A DNA stretch of 64,000 nucleotides, from contig NZ_CP117180.1 of the NCBI RefSeq assembly GCF_033971325.1, positions 1,608,472-1,672,471 on the forward strand, given 5' to 3'. Numbering within the stretch: position 1 is the stretch's first letter; the number at the start of each line of letters is the position of its first letter. The notes beneath the pieces were generated by a model. That model searched no databases. It saw nothing but the letters and a program-made list of their open reading frames with translations, and was not told where the DNA came from. The translations under genes were made by a program, and so were the position numbers. Below are positions 47,363 to 55,883 of this stretch, one piece after another. Origin of the DNA: Hydrogenobacter sp. T-2 (GTDB taxonomy: Bacteria; Aquificota; Aquificia; Aquificales; Aquificaceae).

Positions 47363-47371
47363 TATAATTAT
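47363..47371. promoter_or_regulatory. Bidirectional -10 region (TATAATTATA) for bpsA and the 214-aa gene
   Basis: TATAAT at 47363-47368 on plus and TATAAT at 47371-47366 on minus overlap in a palindromic TATAATTATA; transcripts would start about 15-25 bases before the two start codons, each with its own SD. Confidence 0.4.
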
Positions 47372-47403
47372 ACAGCTTAAACTCTTGGAATGGAGGTGGT
47401 ATA

Positions 47404-48471
47404 TTGAGCATCCTTGTGGAGCTTGCCAGTAGGGCAAGGGAATTGGGTGGTGTTAGGGTTTACAAAAAGAACATAGAGCGTGTGCTTTCCGCACTTCTCA
47501 AAAGTGGAGACTTTTGGGAAATAGTGGATATGTCCGACCTGCCTGTGCCTGCAGCCTCTGGCATAATAAAGACCTTGGTGGAAAAGGGTATAGCCTTTAT
47601 AGATGACGAGGAAAACATAAGGCTCACTCAAAAGGGTTTTGACTTGGTGAGAGACCTTGGCATAGAGCCATATGTGGAATATGTGTGCCAAGCCTGTGAG
47701 GGCAGAGGCATTCCCTTTTATGTGGACATAGAGTTTTATAGAGAGTTTCTTCAAATTACAAAGGACAGACCCAATGCCATAAGGGACTACGACCAAGGCT
47801 CTGTCACGCCAGAGACCACGGTGGCAAGGGTGCTCTTTATGGACTCTAGAGGCGACCTAAGAAACAAGGATATTCTTGTCTTGGGTGCAGAGGATGACCT
47901 TACTGGTCTGGCGGTAGCCCTCTCAAGGAAGGCTCGCAGTGTTCTGGTTATAGACATAGATAAGAGATTAATTGACTTTGACAACAGGATTTTCAAAGAG
48001 CTTGGCATAGATAATGCAGAGGCAAGGGTCTGGGACTTGAGAAACCCATTCCCTCAAGAAATATTGGGGCACTATGATGTTTTTGTCTCAGATCCACCAG
48101 AGACCTTGCCTGCCTTTAGAGCTTTTATAGGTAGAGGCATAGCAACCCTTAGAGAGGATGGTGGTGTAGGCTATTTTGGTCTAACTCTTAGAGACTCTTC
48201 TGTTTTTCGTTGGAGAGACTTCCAAGTAGCTTTGACCACAGAGTTTGGCGTAGCCATAACGGATATAGTCCAAGACTTTAACGCCTACATAACTTGGGAC
48301 TACCATGCGGAGACAAAAGCGGCAGAGGTTGCCCCAGTAAAAAGACAGCCTAAGGGAGTATGGTATAGGTCTGCGTGGTATAGAGTGGAGGCACTTCCTG
48401 GCTTCAAAAGGTGGAACGAGCCCATATCTGATGATGTCTTTTATCTTGATGAAGAGGGTTCAACCACTTGA
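47404..48471 (+). CDS. bpsA: N4-bis(aminopropyl)spermidine synthase
   Basis: Adds aminopropyl groups to spermidine to make branched-chain polyamines used by thermophiles to stabilise nucleic acids. The 355-aa protein (old DUF43) has a winged-helix N-terminus, a CQAC pair, DQGSVTPETTVARVL, and the Rossmann part ILVLGAEDDLTGLAVAL, with the substrate segment SDPPETLPAF replacing the usual DP(P/x)E of aminopropyltransferases. Start is TTG with GGAGG nine bases before. A strong thermophile marker. Confidence 0.9.
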   Translation: MSILVELASRARELGGVRVYKKNIERVLSALLKSGDFWEIVDMSDLPVPAASGIIKTLVEKGIAFIDDEENIRLTQKGFDLVRDLGIEPYVEYVCQACEGRGIPFYVDIEFYREFLQITKDRPNAIRDYDQGSVTPETTVARVLFMDSRGDLRNKDILVLGAEDDLTGLAVALSRKARSVLVIDIDKRLIDFDNRIFKELGIDNAEARVWDLRNPFPQEILGHYDVFVSDPPETLPAFRAFIGRGIATLREDGGVGYFGLTLRDSSVFRWRDFQVALTTEFGVAITDIVQDFNAYITWDYHAETKAAEVAPVKRQPKGVWYRSAWYRVEALPGFKRWNEPISDDVFYLDEEGSTT

Positions 48472-48496
48472 CATGAAAGGGATGCTTTGCTATAAT
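48468..48496 (+). promoter_or_regulatory. Consensus promoter of tRNA-Glu
   Basis: TTGACA at 48468-48473 and TATAAT at 48491-48496, 17 bases apart, both perfect; start expected near 48503, seven bases before the tRNA. The -35 overlaps the bpsA stop. Confidence 0.85.
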
Positions 48497-48509
48497 TTAT
48501 AAAGGTTTA

Positions 48510-48585
<76 letters not shown>

Positions 48586-48596
48586 CTTTTAAAAAC

Positions 48597-50978
48597 ATGG
48601 GAAAGAAAAGGGAAGAAAACATCCAAAGGGAATACCAAGCAACAGACATAAAGGCAGTCACTGGTCTTGAGCATGTCCGCTTAAGACCCTCTATGTATAT
48701 AGGAGACATAGGTGAGAGGGGGCTTCATCATCTCATATGGGAAATACTTGACAACGCAGTGGACGAGCATATGGCTGGTTATGCCAGCCACATAAACCTT
48801 ATAATCCATGCGGACGGTTCTATAACGGTAGAGGATGACGGAAGGGGTATACCCGTAGACATTCACCCAGATACGGGTCTTCCTGCGGTTCAGATGGTCT
48901 TTACCATGCTTGGTGCAGGAGGAAAGTTTGACAAAAAGGTCTACAGATACTCTGGGGGTTTGCACGGTGTGGGTGCTTCGGTGGTAAATGCTCTCTCCGA
49001 GTGGCTCATGGTTGAGGTCTACAGGGATGGAAAGATACACAAGCAGGAATACAGAAGAGGAGAGCCACTGTATGAAGTAAAGGTGGTAGGTAATACCACA
49101 AAGCGTGGGACAAAGGTGGTCTTTAAGCCAGACCCAGAGATATTTGAAACTACAAAGATAAAATTTGACATCGTAGAAAGACGCATAAGGGAGTTGGCAT
49201 ATTTAAACCCTGAGTGCACCTTTAGGCTTGTTGACGAAAGAAGTGGAAAAGACTTAACCTACAAGTTTGACAAGGGTATAGAGGATTTGGTGAAGTTTCT
49301 CTGCGGTGGCAAGGAGCAATTGTTTGACCAAGTGATAAGGATAAGGGGTGAGAAAGATGGTGTGGATGTGGATATAGCCTTTACCTATACAAAGGACTAC
49401 AGAGAGTCTGTGGAAACCTTTGTGAATAACATAAAGACCCTTGAGGGTGGAACGCATCTGACAGGCTTTAGGTCTGGTCTTACAAAGGCGGTTATGAAGG
49501 TTTTACCCAATATTAAGCTCCAGAAGGAGCTAAAGGAAACCATAACAGGTGAAGACCTAAGGGAGGGGCTGGTGGCGGTCATATCCTGTAAAGTGCCAGA
49601 GCCTCAGTTTGAAGGACAAACAAAGACAAAACTTGGAAACCAAAATGTAAAGAACATAGTGGAGTCCATAACCTACGAATACCTCTCAGAATACTTTGAC
49701 AAAAACAGAGACATATTTAGGCTTATAGTAGAAAAGGCAGTAGAGGCTGCACTGGCAAGAGAGGCAGCTAAAAAGGCAAAGGAGTTAGTGCGTAGAAAGT
49801 CTCCTCTTGAGGACTCTTCTCTTCCAGGCAAGCTGGCGGACTGCTCAGAAAGAGACCCAAGCAAGTGCGAGATATTCATAGTAGAGGGTGAGTCCGCAGG
49901 AGGCTCTGCCAAGCAGGGAAGAGACAGAAGAACTCAGGCAATCCTGCCTCTTAGAGGAAAAATACTCAACGTGGAAAAGGCAAGGCTTGACAAGGTCTTT
50001 GCTAACGAAGAGGTAAAGACCATAGTTAGCTCTCTTGGCTGTGGTATAGGTGAAGACTTAGACCTTTCAAAGCTCAGGTATCACAAAATAATCCTAATGA
50101 CGGATGCGGACGTGGACGGCTCACACATAAGGACTCTACTTCTTACCTTTTTCTACAGGTATATGCCAAAGTTAATAGACGCAGGACATCTATACATAGC
50201 ACAGCCACCACTTTACAGGATAAAGAAGGGCAAAAGGTCTCAATACGTGAAGGATGACAGAGAGCTTGAAAGCATTCTCCTCAAAACCCTTGAAGAGGAG
50301 GCAGTCCTCATAGACCAAAGTGGGGCAGAATACAGAGGAGAAAACCTCTCGCAGGTCCTAAAGCAGGTAAAGGAAATTGAAGAAGGCTATAGAGCTATGG
50401 CAAGGCTAAAGGGAGAAGAAGTCCTCAAGGCTCTTCTCATTGCAGGTATTACAGAGGAAACTCTAAGGGATTCTTCTCTTCTTGGCGAAAAGGTAAAGGA
50501 GCTTGAGAAACTGCTCTCTGACATGGCTATAGATACCCACTACGATAGGCTTGAGGATGCCTACGAGATAGTTTTCAAAGACAAGATGACTAACAGAAGG
50601 GTTATGGTAGATGTGGACTTTCTCTCTTCTCTGTCCTACAGGTCTCTTCTTGAGGGTTCAAGGGTAAAGTTCCCTGTGAAAATAGTCTACGAAAGGAAGT
50701 CTGTAGAAGTGGAAAGCCCGCAGGACCTTTATTCTAAAGCTATGGAGTTGGTAAAGGAGTCCTTTGAAATACAAAGATATAAGGGTCTTGGGGAGATGAA
50801 CCCAGAACAGCTTTGGGAAACCACCATGAACCCTGCCACAAGAAGACTTCTCAGAGTTAGCATAGAGGATGCAGCAGAGGCGGACAGGATACTCTCCATA
50901 CTCTTGGGAGAAGAGGTAGAGCCAAGAAGAGAGTTTATAGAGGCCTACGCAAGAGAGGTGAGAAACCTTGATATTTAA
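48597..50978 (+). CDS. gyrB: DNA gyrase subunit B
   Basis: The ATPase/TOPRIM subunit of gyrase. At 793 aa it has the GHKL ATPase (RPSMYIGD, EDDGRGIPVDIH, YSGGLHGVGASVVNALS), the TOPRIM domain (EIFIVEGESAGGSAKQGRD, MTDADVDGSHIRTLLLTFFYR), and the C-terminal KGLGEMNPEQLWETTMNP. The start sits 12 bases after tRNA-Glu and has no SD. The end overlaps the UspA gene by 11 bases. Confidence 0.97.
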   Translation: MGKKREENIQREYQATDIKAVTGLEHVRLRPSMYIGDIGERGLHHLIWEILDNAVDEHMAGYASHINLIIHADGSITVEDDGRGIPVDIHPDTGLPAVQMVFTMLGAGGKFDKKVYRYSGGLHGVGASVVNALSEWLMVEVYRDGKIHKQEYRRGEPLYEVKVVGNTTKRGTKVVFKPDPEIFETTKIKFDIVERRIRELAYLNPECTFRLVDERSGKDLTYKFDKGIEDLVKFLCGGKEQLFDQVIRIRGEKDGVDVDIAFTYTKDYRESVETFVNNIKTLEGGTHLTGFRSGLTKAVMKVLPNIKLQKELKETITGEDLREGLVAVISCKVPEPQFEGQTKTKLGNQNVKNIVESITYEYLSEYFDKNRDIFRLIVEKAVEAALAREAAKKAKELVRRKSPLEDSSLPGKLADCSERDPSKCEIFIVEGESAGGSAKQGRDRRTQAILPLRGKILNVEKARLDKVFANEEVKTIVSSLGCGIGEDLDLSKLRYHKIILMTDADVDGSHIRTLLLTFFYRYMPKLIDAGHLYIAQPPLYRIKKGKRSQYVKDDRELESILLKTLEEEAVLIDQSGAEYRGENLSQVLKQVKEIEEGYRAMARLKGEEVLKALLIAGITEETLRDSSLLGEKVKELEKLLSDMAIDTHYDRLEDAYEIVFKDKMTNRRVMVDVDFLSSLSYRSLLEGSRVKFPVKIVYERKSVEVESPQDLYSKAMELVKESFEIQRYKGLGEMNPEQLWETTMNPATRRLLRVSIEDAAEADRILSILLGEEVEPRREFIEAYAREVRNLDI

Positions 50979-51762
50979 GAGGATAGTGGTAGGTATTGAC
51001 GGCTCAAAGCCCGGCTGGACCGCAAAGGACTATGCCTTTGAGCTGGGAGAGAGTCTTCAAGTTCCTGTGGTGGGAGTTCACATAATAGATAACAGACTGC
51101 TTGAGGAGAGCTTTTTAGAGGACTTGGCGGGAGTGCTTGGCTTTACCTACTATCTTGGCATATCTCGGAAGGTAAAAGATTTTTTGGAGGAGCAGGCTAA
51201 TACCCTTATAGAGGAGTTTCTCGCAGAGGGTAGACAAAGGGGTGTAAGGGTTTCCTCTTTTCAAACCATAGGCATACCCTACGAGGAGCTTGTCAAACAG
51301 GCAGACCCAGAGGACTTACTAATTATTGGAAGAAGGGGCAAGCGTCCCATAAAGGGCTTTCTCCTTAGCTCCACCGCAGAGGTAGTCTCAAGAAGGAGCA
51401 AGTCTCCAGTTATGCTTGTTCCTGAAGAGAAAAGGCACATAAGAAACATATGCCTTGCCTACGATGGAGGAGACATTTCAAAAAAAGCCCTTGAGCTTGC
51501 AAAGGAACTCTCTAAGCTCTATGATGCCAGGCTTTACGCACTTTATGTGGGTGATACGCCTCCAGAAAGACCTGAAGGTGTTGAGTTGGAGGTTTTGCAG
51601 GGAATACCAGAGGAAAAGATAGTGAGCCATTGCAACGAGGGAGATGTGGACCTACTGCTTATGGGAGCCTATTCAAAGGGGAAAGTGAGAGAGCTATTTC
51701 TTGGAAGTATAACAAGCTTTGTCCTGCACCATATAAACATACCTCTTCTTTTGGTGAAGTAA
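50968..51762 (+). CDS. Tandem UspA-type universal stress protein
   Basis: A 264-aa protein made of two UspA-like alpha/beta domains: residues 1-150 (VVGIDGSKPGWTAKDYAFEL, IIGRRGKRPIKGFLLSSTAEVVSRRSKSPVMLV) and 155-264 (ICLAYDGGDISKKALELAKEL, LLMGAYSKGKVRELFLGSITSFVLHH). The first keeps the ATP loop GRRGKR..LLSSTAEVV. The start is TTG at 50968 inside gyrB. Role in stress is inferred. Confidence 0.85.
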   Translation: MIFKRIVVGIDGSKPGWTAKDYAFELGESLQVPVVGVHIIDNRLLEESFLEDLAGVLGFTYYLGISRKVKDFLEEQANTLIEEFLAEGRQRGVRVSSFQTIGIPYEELVKQADPEDLLIIGRRGKRPIKGFLLSSTAEVVSRRSKSPVMLVPEEKRHIRNICLAYDGGDISKKALELAKELSKLYDARLYALYVGDTPPERPEGVELEVLQGIPEEKIVSHCNEGDVDLLLMGAYSKGKVRELFLGSITSFVLHHINIPLLLVK

Positions 51763-51763
51763 G

Positions 51764-52435
51764 ATGGGAAAGCTCTATGTGGTTGCCACTCCCATAGGAA
51801 ACTTAAAAGACATTACCCTAAGAGCCCTTGAGGTGCTCCAAAGCGTTAACTTCATAGCCTGCGAAGACACGCGCAGAACTTTGATACTTCTTAACCACTA
51901 CAACATAAAGGACAAAAAACTCATATCCTACTACGAGCCAAAGGAAAGCGTGCAAGTGCCAAAGGTTCTAAAGCTCCTTGAAAAGGAAGACGTTGCCCTT
52001 GTGTCAGACTCTGGCATGCCCTCCATCTCAGACCCAGGATACAGACTAATAAGAGCATGTGTGGAAAAGGGTATACCAGTAGAGGTAATCCCTGGACCCA
52101 GTGCTGTCCTTACTGCCCTTGTAGGCTCTGGTCTTCCAACAGATAGGTTTACCTTTGTAGGCTTTCTGCCAAGGAAAGGGCTTGAAAAGTTCTTTGAGGA
52201 GCTAAAGGTTTACAAGGATAGCACCATAATAGCTTTTGAATCACCCAACAGAGTGGTAAAAAGTCTACAGGTTATGGAGAAGGTATATGGCTCGGAAGTT
52301 CCTCTTTGTGTGGCACGTGAGCTTACAAAGATACACGAGGAGTATATAAGGGGCAAGCTCTCTGAGGTCCTAAAGGATTTGGAAAGTAGGGGAGAAATAA
52401 AGGGAGAGCTGGTAGTGGTGTGGAGGCTATTATAA
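51764..52435 (+). CDS. rsmI: 16S rRNA (cytidine-2'-O)-methyltransferase RsmI
   Basis: Methylates the ribose of C1402 in 16S rRNA. The 223-aa tetrapyrrole-methylase-like protein has VVATPIGNLKDITLRALEVL, ACEDTRRTLILLNHY, LVSDSGMPSISDPGYRL and VIPGPSAVLTALVGSGL. It is shorter than E. coli RsmI (286 aa), lacking the C-terminal part, which is common in this group. Confidence 0.93.
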   Translation: MGKLYVVATPIGNLKDITLRALEVLQSVNFIACEDTRRTLILLNHYNIKDKKLISYYEPKESVQVPKVLKLLEKEDVALVSDSGMPSISDPGYRLIRACVEKGIPVEVIPGPSAVLTALVGSGLPTDRFTFVGFLPRKGLEKFFEELKVYKDSTIIAFESPNRVVKSLQVMEKVYGSEVPLCVARELTKIHEEYIRGKLSEVLKDLESRGEIKGELVVVWRLL

Positions 52436-52436
52436 T
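52431..52436 (+). promoter_or_regulatory. -10 box of the restriction-modification operon
   Basis: TATAAT ends 7 bases before ATG 52444, overlapping the rsmI stop; a leaderless start is expected. Confidence 0.4.
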
Positions 52437-52443
52437 TATTATC

Positions 52444-53298
52444 ATGGTAATGAGGCCTCAAGTTTATCTCTATCATGGGGACTGTCTTGAGGTTCTTAAG
52501 AAAATACCTGACGAAAGCGTTGGCCTTATATTTACTTCACCTCCTTATGCGGATAGAAGGAAAAACACTTACGGCGGAATACATCCAGACAAGTATGTGG
52601 AATGGTTTTTGCCAAGGGCGAGAGAGTTCTACAGAGTCCTTAAAAAGGACGGCTCTTTTGTATTAAACATAAAGGAAAGAGTTGTAAATGGAGAGAGACA
52701 CACCTATGTGATAGAGTTAATTCTTGCTCTTAAGAGGGAAGGGTGGCTATGGATTGAGGAATACGTATGGCATAAGAAGAATTGCTATCCGGGTAAGTGG
52801 CCCAACAGGTTCAGAGATGCTTGGGAAAGGCTCTTGCATTTTACCAAAAGTAAAAGGTTCAAGATGTTTCAGGATGCGGTAAAGGTGCCAATAGGAAGTT
52901 GGGCGGAAAAAAGGCTTTCCAAACTTAGTAAAAATGACCTTATAAGGTTTAACTCAAATACTCGCTCAGGTTTTGGAAAAAGAGTCATAAACTGGCTTGG
53001 CAAGGACTGGGTGTATCCAACAAACGTTCTACACCTGTCTACAGAATGTAGTTTTAAGGGGCATAGTGCGGTGTTTCCAGTGGAACTTCCAGAGTGGTTT
53101 ATAAAACTGTTTACCCAAGAAGGAGACACTGTCCTTGACCCTTTCATGGGAAGTGGAACTACATGTGTGGCAAGTTATAGGCTTGGAAGGAATTGTATAG
53201 GCATAGACATAGTTCCTGAATATGTAAAGCTGGCAGAGGAAAGGTTAACAAAGGAAGCTAATTTTAATCAATTAAACTTGGTAAAGCATGGATATTGA
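52444..53298 (+). CDS. Type II DNA methyltransferase (beta class)
   Basis: A 284-aa site-specific amino-methyltransferase (N4-cytosine or N6-adenine). Motif IV TSPPYADRR (residue 31 on) comes before motif I DPFMGSGTTCVASYRLGRNCIGIDI near the C-terminus, the beta order, with the target-recognition region between them. TSPPY is more typical of N4-cytosine or some N6-adenine enzymes, so the base is not decided. ATG 52444 (or 52450) is preferred over the 52420 GTG. It overlaps the nuclease gene by 11 bases, forming a restriction-modification pair. Confidence 0.9.
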   Translation: MVMRPQVYLYHGDCLEVLKKIPDESVGLIFTSPPYADRRKNTYGGIHPDKYVEWFLPRAREFYRVLKKDGSFVLNIKERVVNGERHTYVIELILALKREGWLWIEEYVWHKKNCYPGKWPNRFRDAWERLLHFTKSKRFKMFQDAVKVPIGSWAEKRLSKLSKNDLIRFNSNTRSGFGKRVINWLGKDWVYPTNVLHLSTECSFKGHSAVFPVELPEWFIKLFTQEGDTVLDPFMGSGTTCVASYRLGRNCIGIDIVPEYVKLAEERLTKEANFNQLNLVKHGY

Positions 53299-54040
53299 GG
53301 TCCTTTTAAAGGATGTAAGGGATTATTGCGAGGAAAATATTGTAAAGTTTCATGAAAAGCGTATCTTAAAACTTGCTCAAGCCAAGCTGACTGATATAAT
53401 TAAGCGTAAAAATCCTTATCTATACAAAGCTAAAGGAATGGAGAATGCTTACGAAATAGTTAAAGGTTTGGTTGACTACTATCTTGCATCTCAGGAGGAG
53501 ACCATATTCGGTAATTGGCTTGAAGAGCTTGCCATATTCGTGTGTAGCAGGGTTTACTGCGGAAGAAAATCCTCGTCTGAAGGCATAGACCTTGAGTTTG
53601 AAAGAGAGGGCGTTAGATACTTTGTTTCCATAAAATCGGGTCCTAATTGGGGCAATAGCTCTCAGATAAAGCAAATGGAAAAACATTTTGAGAAAATAAA
53701 GAGGATTTTACCTAAAGGTATAAAGGCAGAGTTTGTGGAAGGTTGTTGCTATGGAAGATGTGGAGTTATAAACAGGGGCTTTTACTATAAATACTGTGGG
53801 AAAGATTTTTGGGAATTGATAAGCGGTATAGAAGATTTTTACATTCTTGTGGTTGAACCCATAGGATATAAAGCAAAGGAAAAGAACGAAGAATATCAAG
53901 TTGAATACGAAAAGCTATTAAATAGGCTCACTAAGGATTTTTCTAACCTGTTTTGTAGAAAAGATGGTTCAATAAATTGGGAAACCATTTTAAAGTTTAC
54001 ATCCTTAAAGGACTATAAACTCAAGAGAAGAGGGGTTTAA
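53288..54040 (+). CDS. Type II restriction endonuclease, PmeII-like
   Basis: A 250-aa protein following the methyltransferase, thus probably the cognate nuclease. It has a PD-(D/E)XK core: GNWLEELAIFVCSRVYCG (Glu), EGIDLEFEREGVRYFVSIKSGPNWGNSSQ, where the Asp and the later KSG Lys are the catalytic pair, followed by the WGN(S/A) motif typical of the PmeII-like family as I recall it. Residues 150-170 have several Cys (GCCYGRCG). Codon use is lower in GC than neighbours. Recognition site unknown. Confidence 0.75.
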   Translation: MDIEVLLKDVRDYCEENIVKFHEKRILKLAQAKLTDIIKRKNPYLYKAKGMENAYEIVKGLVDYYLASQEETIFGNWLEELAIFVCSRVYCGRKSSSEGIDLEFEREGVRYFVSIKSGPNWGNSSQIKQMEKHFEKIKRILPKGIKAEFVEGCCYGRCGVINRGFYYKYCGKDFWELISGIEDFYILVVEPIGYKAKEKNEEYQVEYEKLLNRLTKDFSNLFCRKDGSINWETILKFTSLKDYKLKRRGV

Positions 54041-54041
54041 G

Positions 54042-55373
54042 ATGGAAAAACTTGAACTTTGGGACAAGGAATACTTTTGGCATCCCTTTACACAGATGAA
54101 GGTCTACAGAGAGGAAGAAAACCTCATCTTTGAAAGGGGAGAGGGTGTGTATCTTTATGATATAAAGGGTAGAAGGTTCATAGATGCCATATCCTCCCTA
54201 TGGTGCAACGTGCACGGACACAACCATCCAAAGCTAAACAAGGCGTTAATTGACCAACTTCAGAAGGTGGCACACACCACAACACTTGGAAGCTCCAATG
54301 TGCCAGCTATCCTCTTGGCTAAAAGGCTCGTGGAAATAGCACCAAAGGGGCTTACAAAGGTCTTTTATTCGGAGGATGGTGCGGAGGCGGTGGAAATTGC
54401 CATAAAGCTGGCATACCAATACTGGGGGAATAAGGGAGAGAAAAGAAAAGCCTTTATTACCCTATCAGAAGCCTATCACGGAGACACGCTGGGTGCGGTT
54501 AGTCTTGGGGGCATAGACCTCTTTCATGGAACATACAAAGACTTACTTTTTGAAAGCATTAAACTTCCATCGCCCTACCTCTTTTGCAAAGAAAAATACG
54601 GAAGGCTTTGCGATGAGTGTAAGCAAGAGCTTTTGAATATGCTTGAGGAAATACTCAAGAGCAGAGAAGATATAGTGGCGGTGAGCTTGGAAGCAGGCAT
54701 TCAAGGTGCAGCGGGCATGCTACCCTTTCCAAGAGGCTTTCTAAGAGGTGTTAGAGAACTCACAAGGAAATACAACACTCTGCTTATAGTGGATGAGGTG
54801 GCAACAGGTTTTGGAAGAACTGGCACTATGTTTTACTGCGAGCAGGAGGAAGTAAGCCCGGACTTTATGTGCCTTGGCAAGGGAATAACGGGTGGATATC
54901 TGCCTCTGGCAGCAACCTTAACCACCGAAGAGGTCTTTAATGCCTTTCTTGGAGAGTTTGGAGAGCTAAAGCACTTTTATCATGGACACACCTACACGGG
55001 CAACAACCTTGCCTGTGCGGTAGCTCTGGCAAACTTAGAGGTCTTTGAAGAGGAGAGAACCCTTGAAAAGCTCCAGCCAAAGATAGAACATCTCAGAAAG
55101 AGGCTTGAAGAGTTTTGGGAACTTAAGCATGTAGGAGACGTGCGTCAGCTTGGCTTTATGGCAGGTATAGAGTTGGTAAAAGATAAAAAAACTGGTGAAA
55201 GGTTTCCTTATGGGGAGAGAACAGGCTTTAAAGTGGGTTATAAATGCAGAGAAAGAGGCGTATTTTTGAGACCTTTGGGGGATGTTATGGTCTTGATGAT
55301 GCCTTTAGTGATTAGTATTGAGGAAATGGACCATGTTTTGGATACCTTGAAGTGGGCTATTGGAAGTTTGTAG
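54042..55373 (+). CDS. bioA: Adenosylmethionine-8-amino-7-oxononanoate aminotransferase
   Basis: Makes 7,8-diaminopelargonate in biotin synthesis. The 443-aa PLP enzyme has FWHPFTQM near the N-terminus, SEDGAEAVEIAIKLAYQYW, LEAGIQGAAGMLPFPRGFL, IVDEVATGFGRTGTMF, and PLP-Lys in CLGKGITGGYLPLAA. It starts one base after the nuclease stop, so it may be read from the RM promoter, an unusual arrangement. Related genes bioC and birA are elsewhere. Confidence 0.95.
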   Translation: MEKLELWDKEYFWHPFTQMKVYREEENLIFERGEGVYLYDIKGRRFIDAISSLWCNVHGHNHPKLNKALIDQLQKVAHTTTLGSSNVPAILLAKRLVEIAPKGLTKVFYSEDGAEAVEIAIKLAYQYWGNKGEKRKAFITLSEAYHGDTLGAVSLGGIDLFHGTYKDLLFESIKLPSPYLFCKEKYGRLCDECKQELLNMLEEILKSREDIVAVSLEAGIQGAAGMLPFPRGFLRGVRELTRKYNTLLIVDEVATGFGRTGTMFYCEQEEVSPDFMCLGKGITGGYLPLAATLTTEEVFNAFLGEFGELKHFYHGHTYTGNNLACAVALANLEVFEEERTLEKLQPKIEHLRKRLEEFWELKHVGDVRQLGFMAGIELVKDKKTGERFPYGERTGFKVGYKCRERGVFLRPLGDVMVLMMPLVISIEEMDHVLDTLKWAIGSL

Positions 55374-55377
55374 TGGT

Positions 55378-55809
55378 TTAGCCTATGGCTTTCAGTTTTA
55401 CTTCTAAAGTTTCCACTTCTATGAATAGCCTCTTTGAAAAACTCACTACATTTTCAAAAATCTCTGCTAATTCATCTGGAATATAGGCGTGGGCTATCTT
55501 GTTCCTCAAAAGCCTTGCGGATATCCATAGCTCCACATCTTGAAGGTATCCAGCTCTTTGGAGTTTCAAAAGCCTATCTCTCAAAGTGGCAGACTTCTCG
55601 CCGTAAAGATACAGCTCAAGAGATACGAAAAAACTCAAAGCGGTCTCCACAAACTTTTCAAACCTAAAGCTCATAGCATCATAACTTTCAAGCTCTTCTG
55701 GCTCATAGCTCTTATTTGGGTCGTAGGGCACATAGCCTTTCACGGAAAACTCCAAGAGTCTTTTGGCTTTAAGTAAGTCTTGGCGACCAGTCTCTGAAAA
55801 TATTGACAT
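55378..55809 (-). CDS. hepT: HepT-like HEPN toxin
   Basis: A 143-aa helical HEPN protein: the RNase motif RX4HXY is complete (RNKIAHAY, residues about 105-115, near LLRNKIAHAY). In the MntA/HepT system MntA blocks HepT by adding AMP to the Tyr of this motif. Its MNT partner lies 1.57 kb upstream on the same strand (57376-57663), with a TnpB element inserted between them. Role as toxin follows from the family and the pairing. Confidence 0.85.
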   Translation of the reverse strand: MSIFSETGRQDLLKAKRLLEFSVKGYVPYDPNKSYEPEELESYDAMSFRFEKFVETALSFFVSLELYLYGEKSATLRDRLLKLQRAGYLQDVELWISARLLRNKIAHAYIPDELAEIFENVVSFSKRLFIEVETLEVKLKAIG

Positions 55810-55883
55810 TTATACCTAATAATGGTAATTTGTTGCTTGATTGTTTCACACACAAACTCACAAACAAAAGCTATAATATCCCT

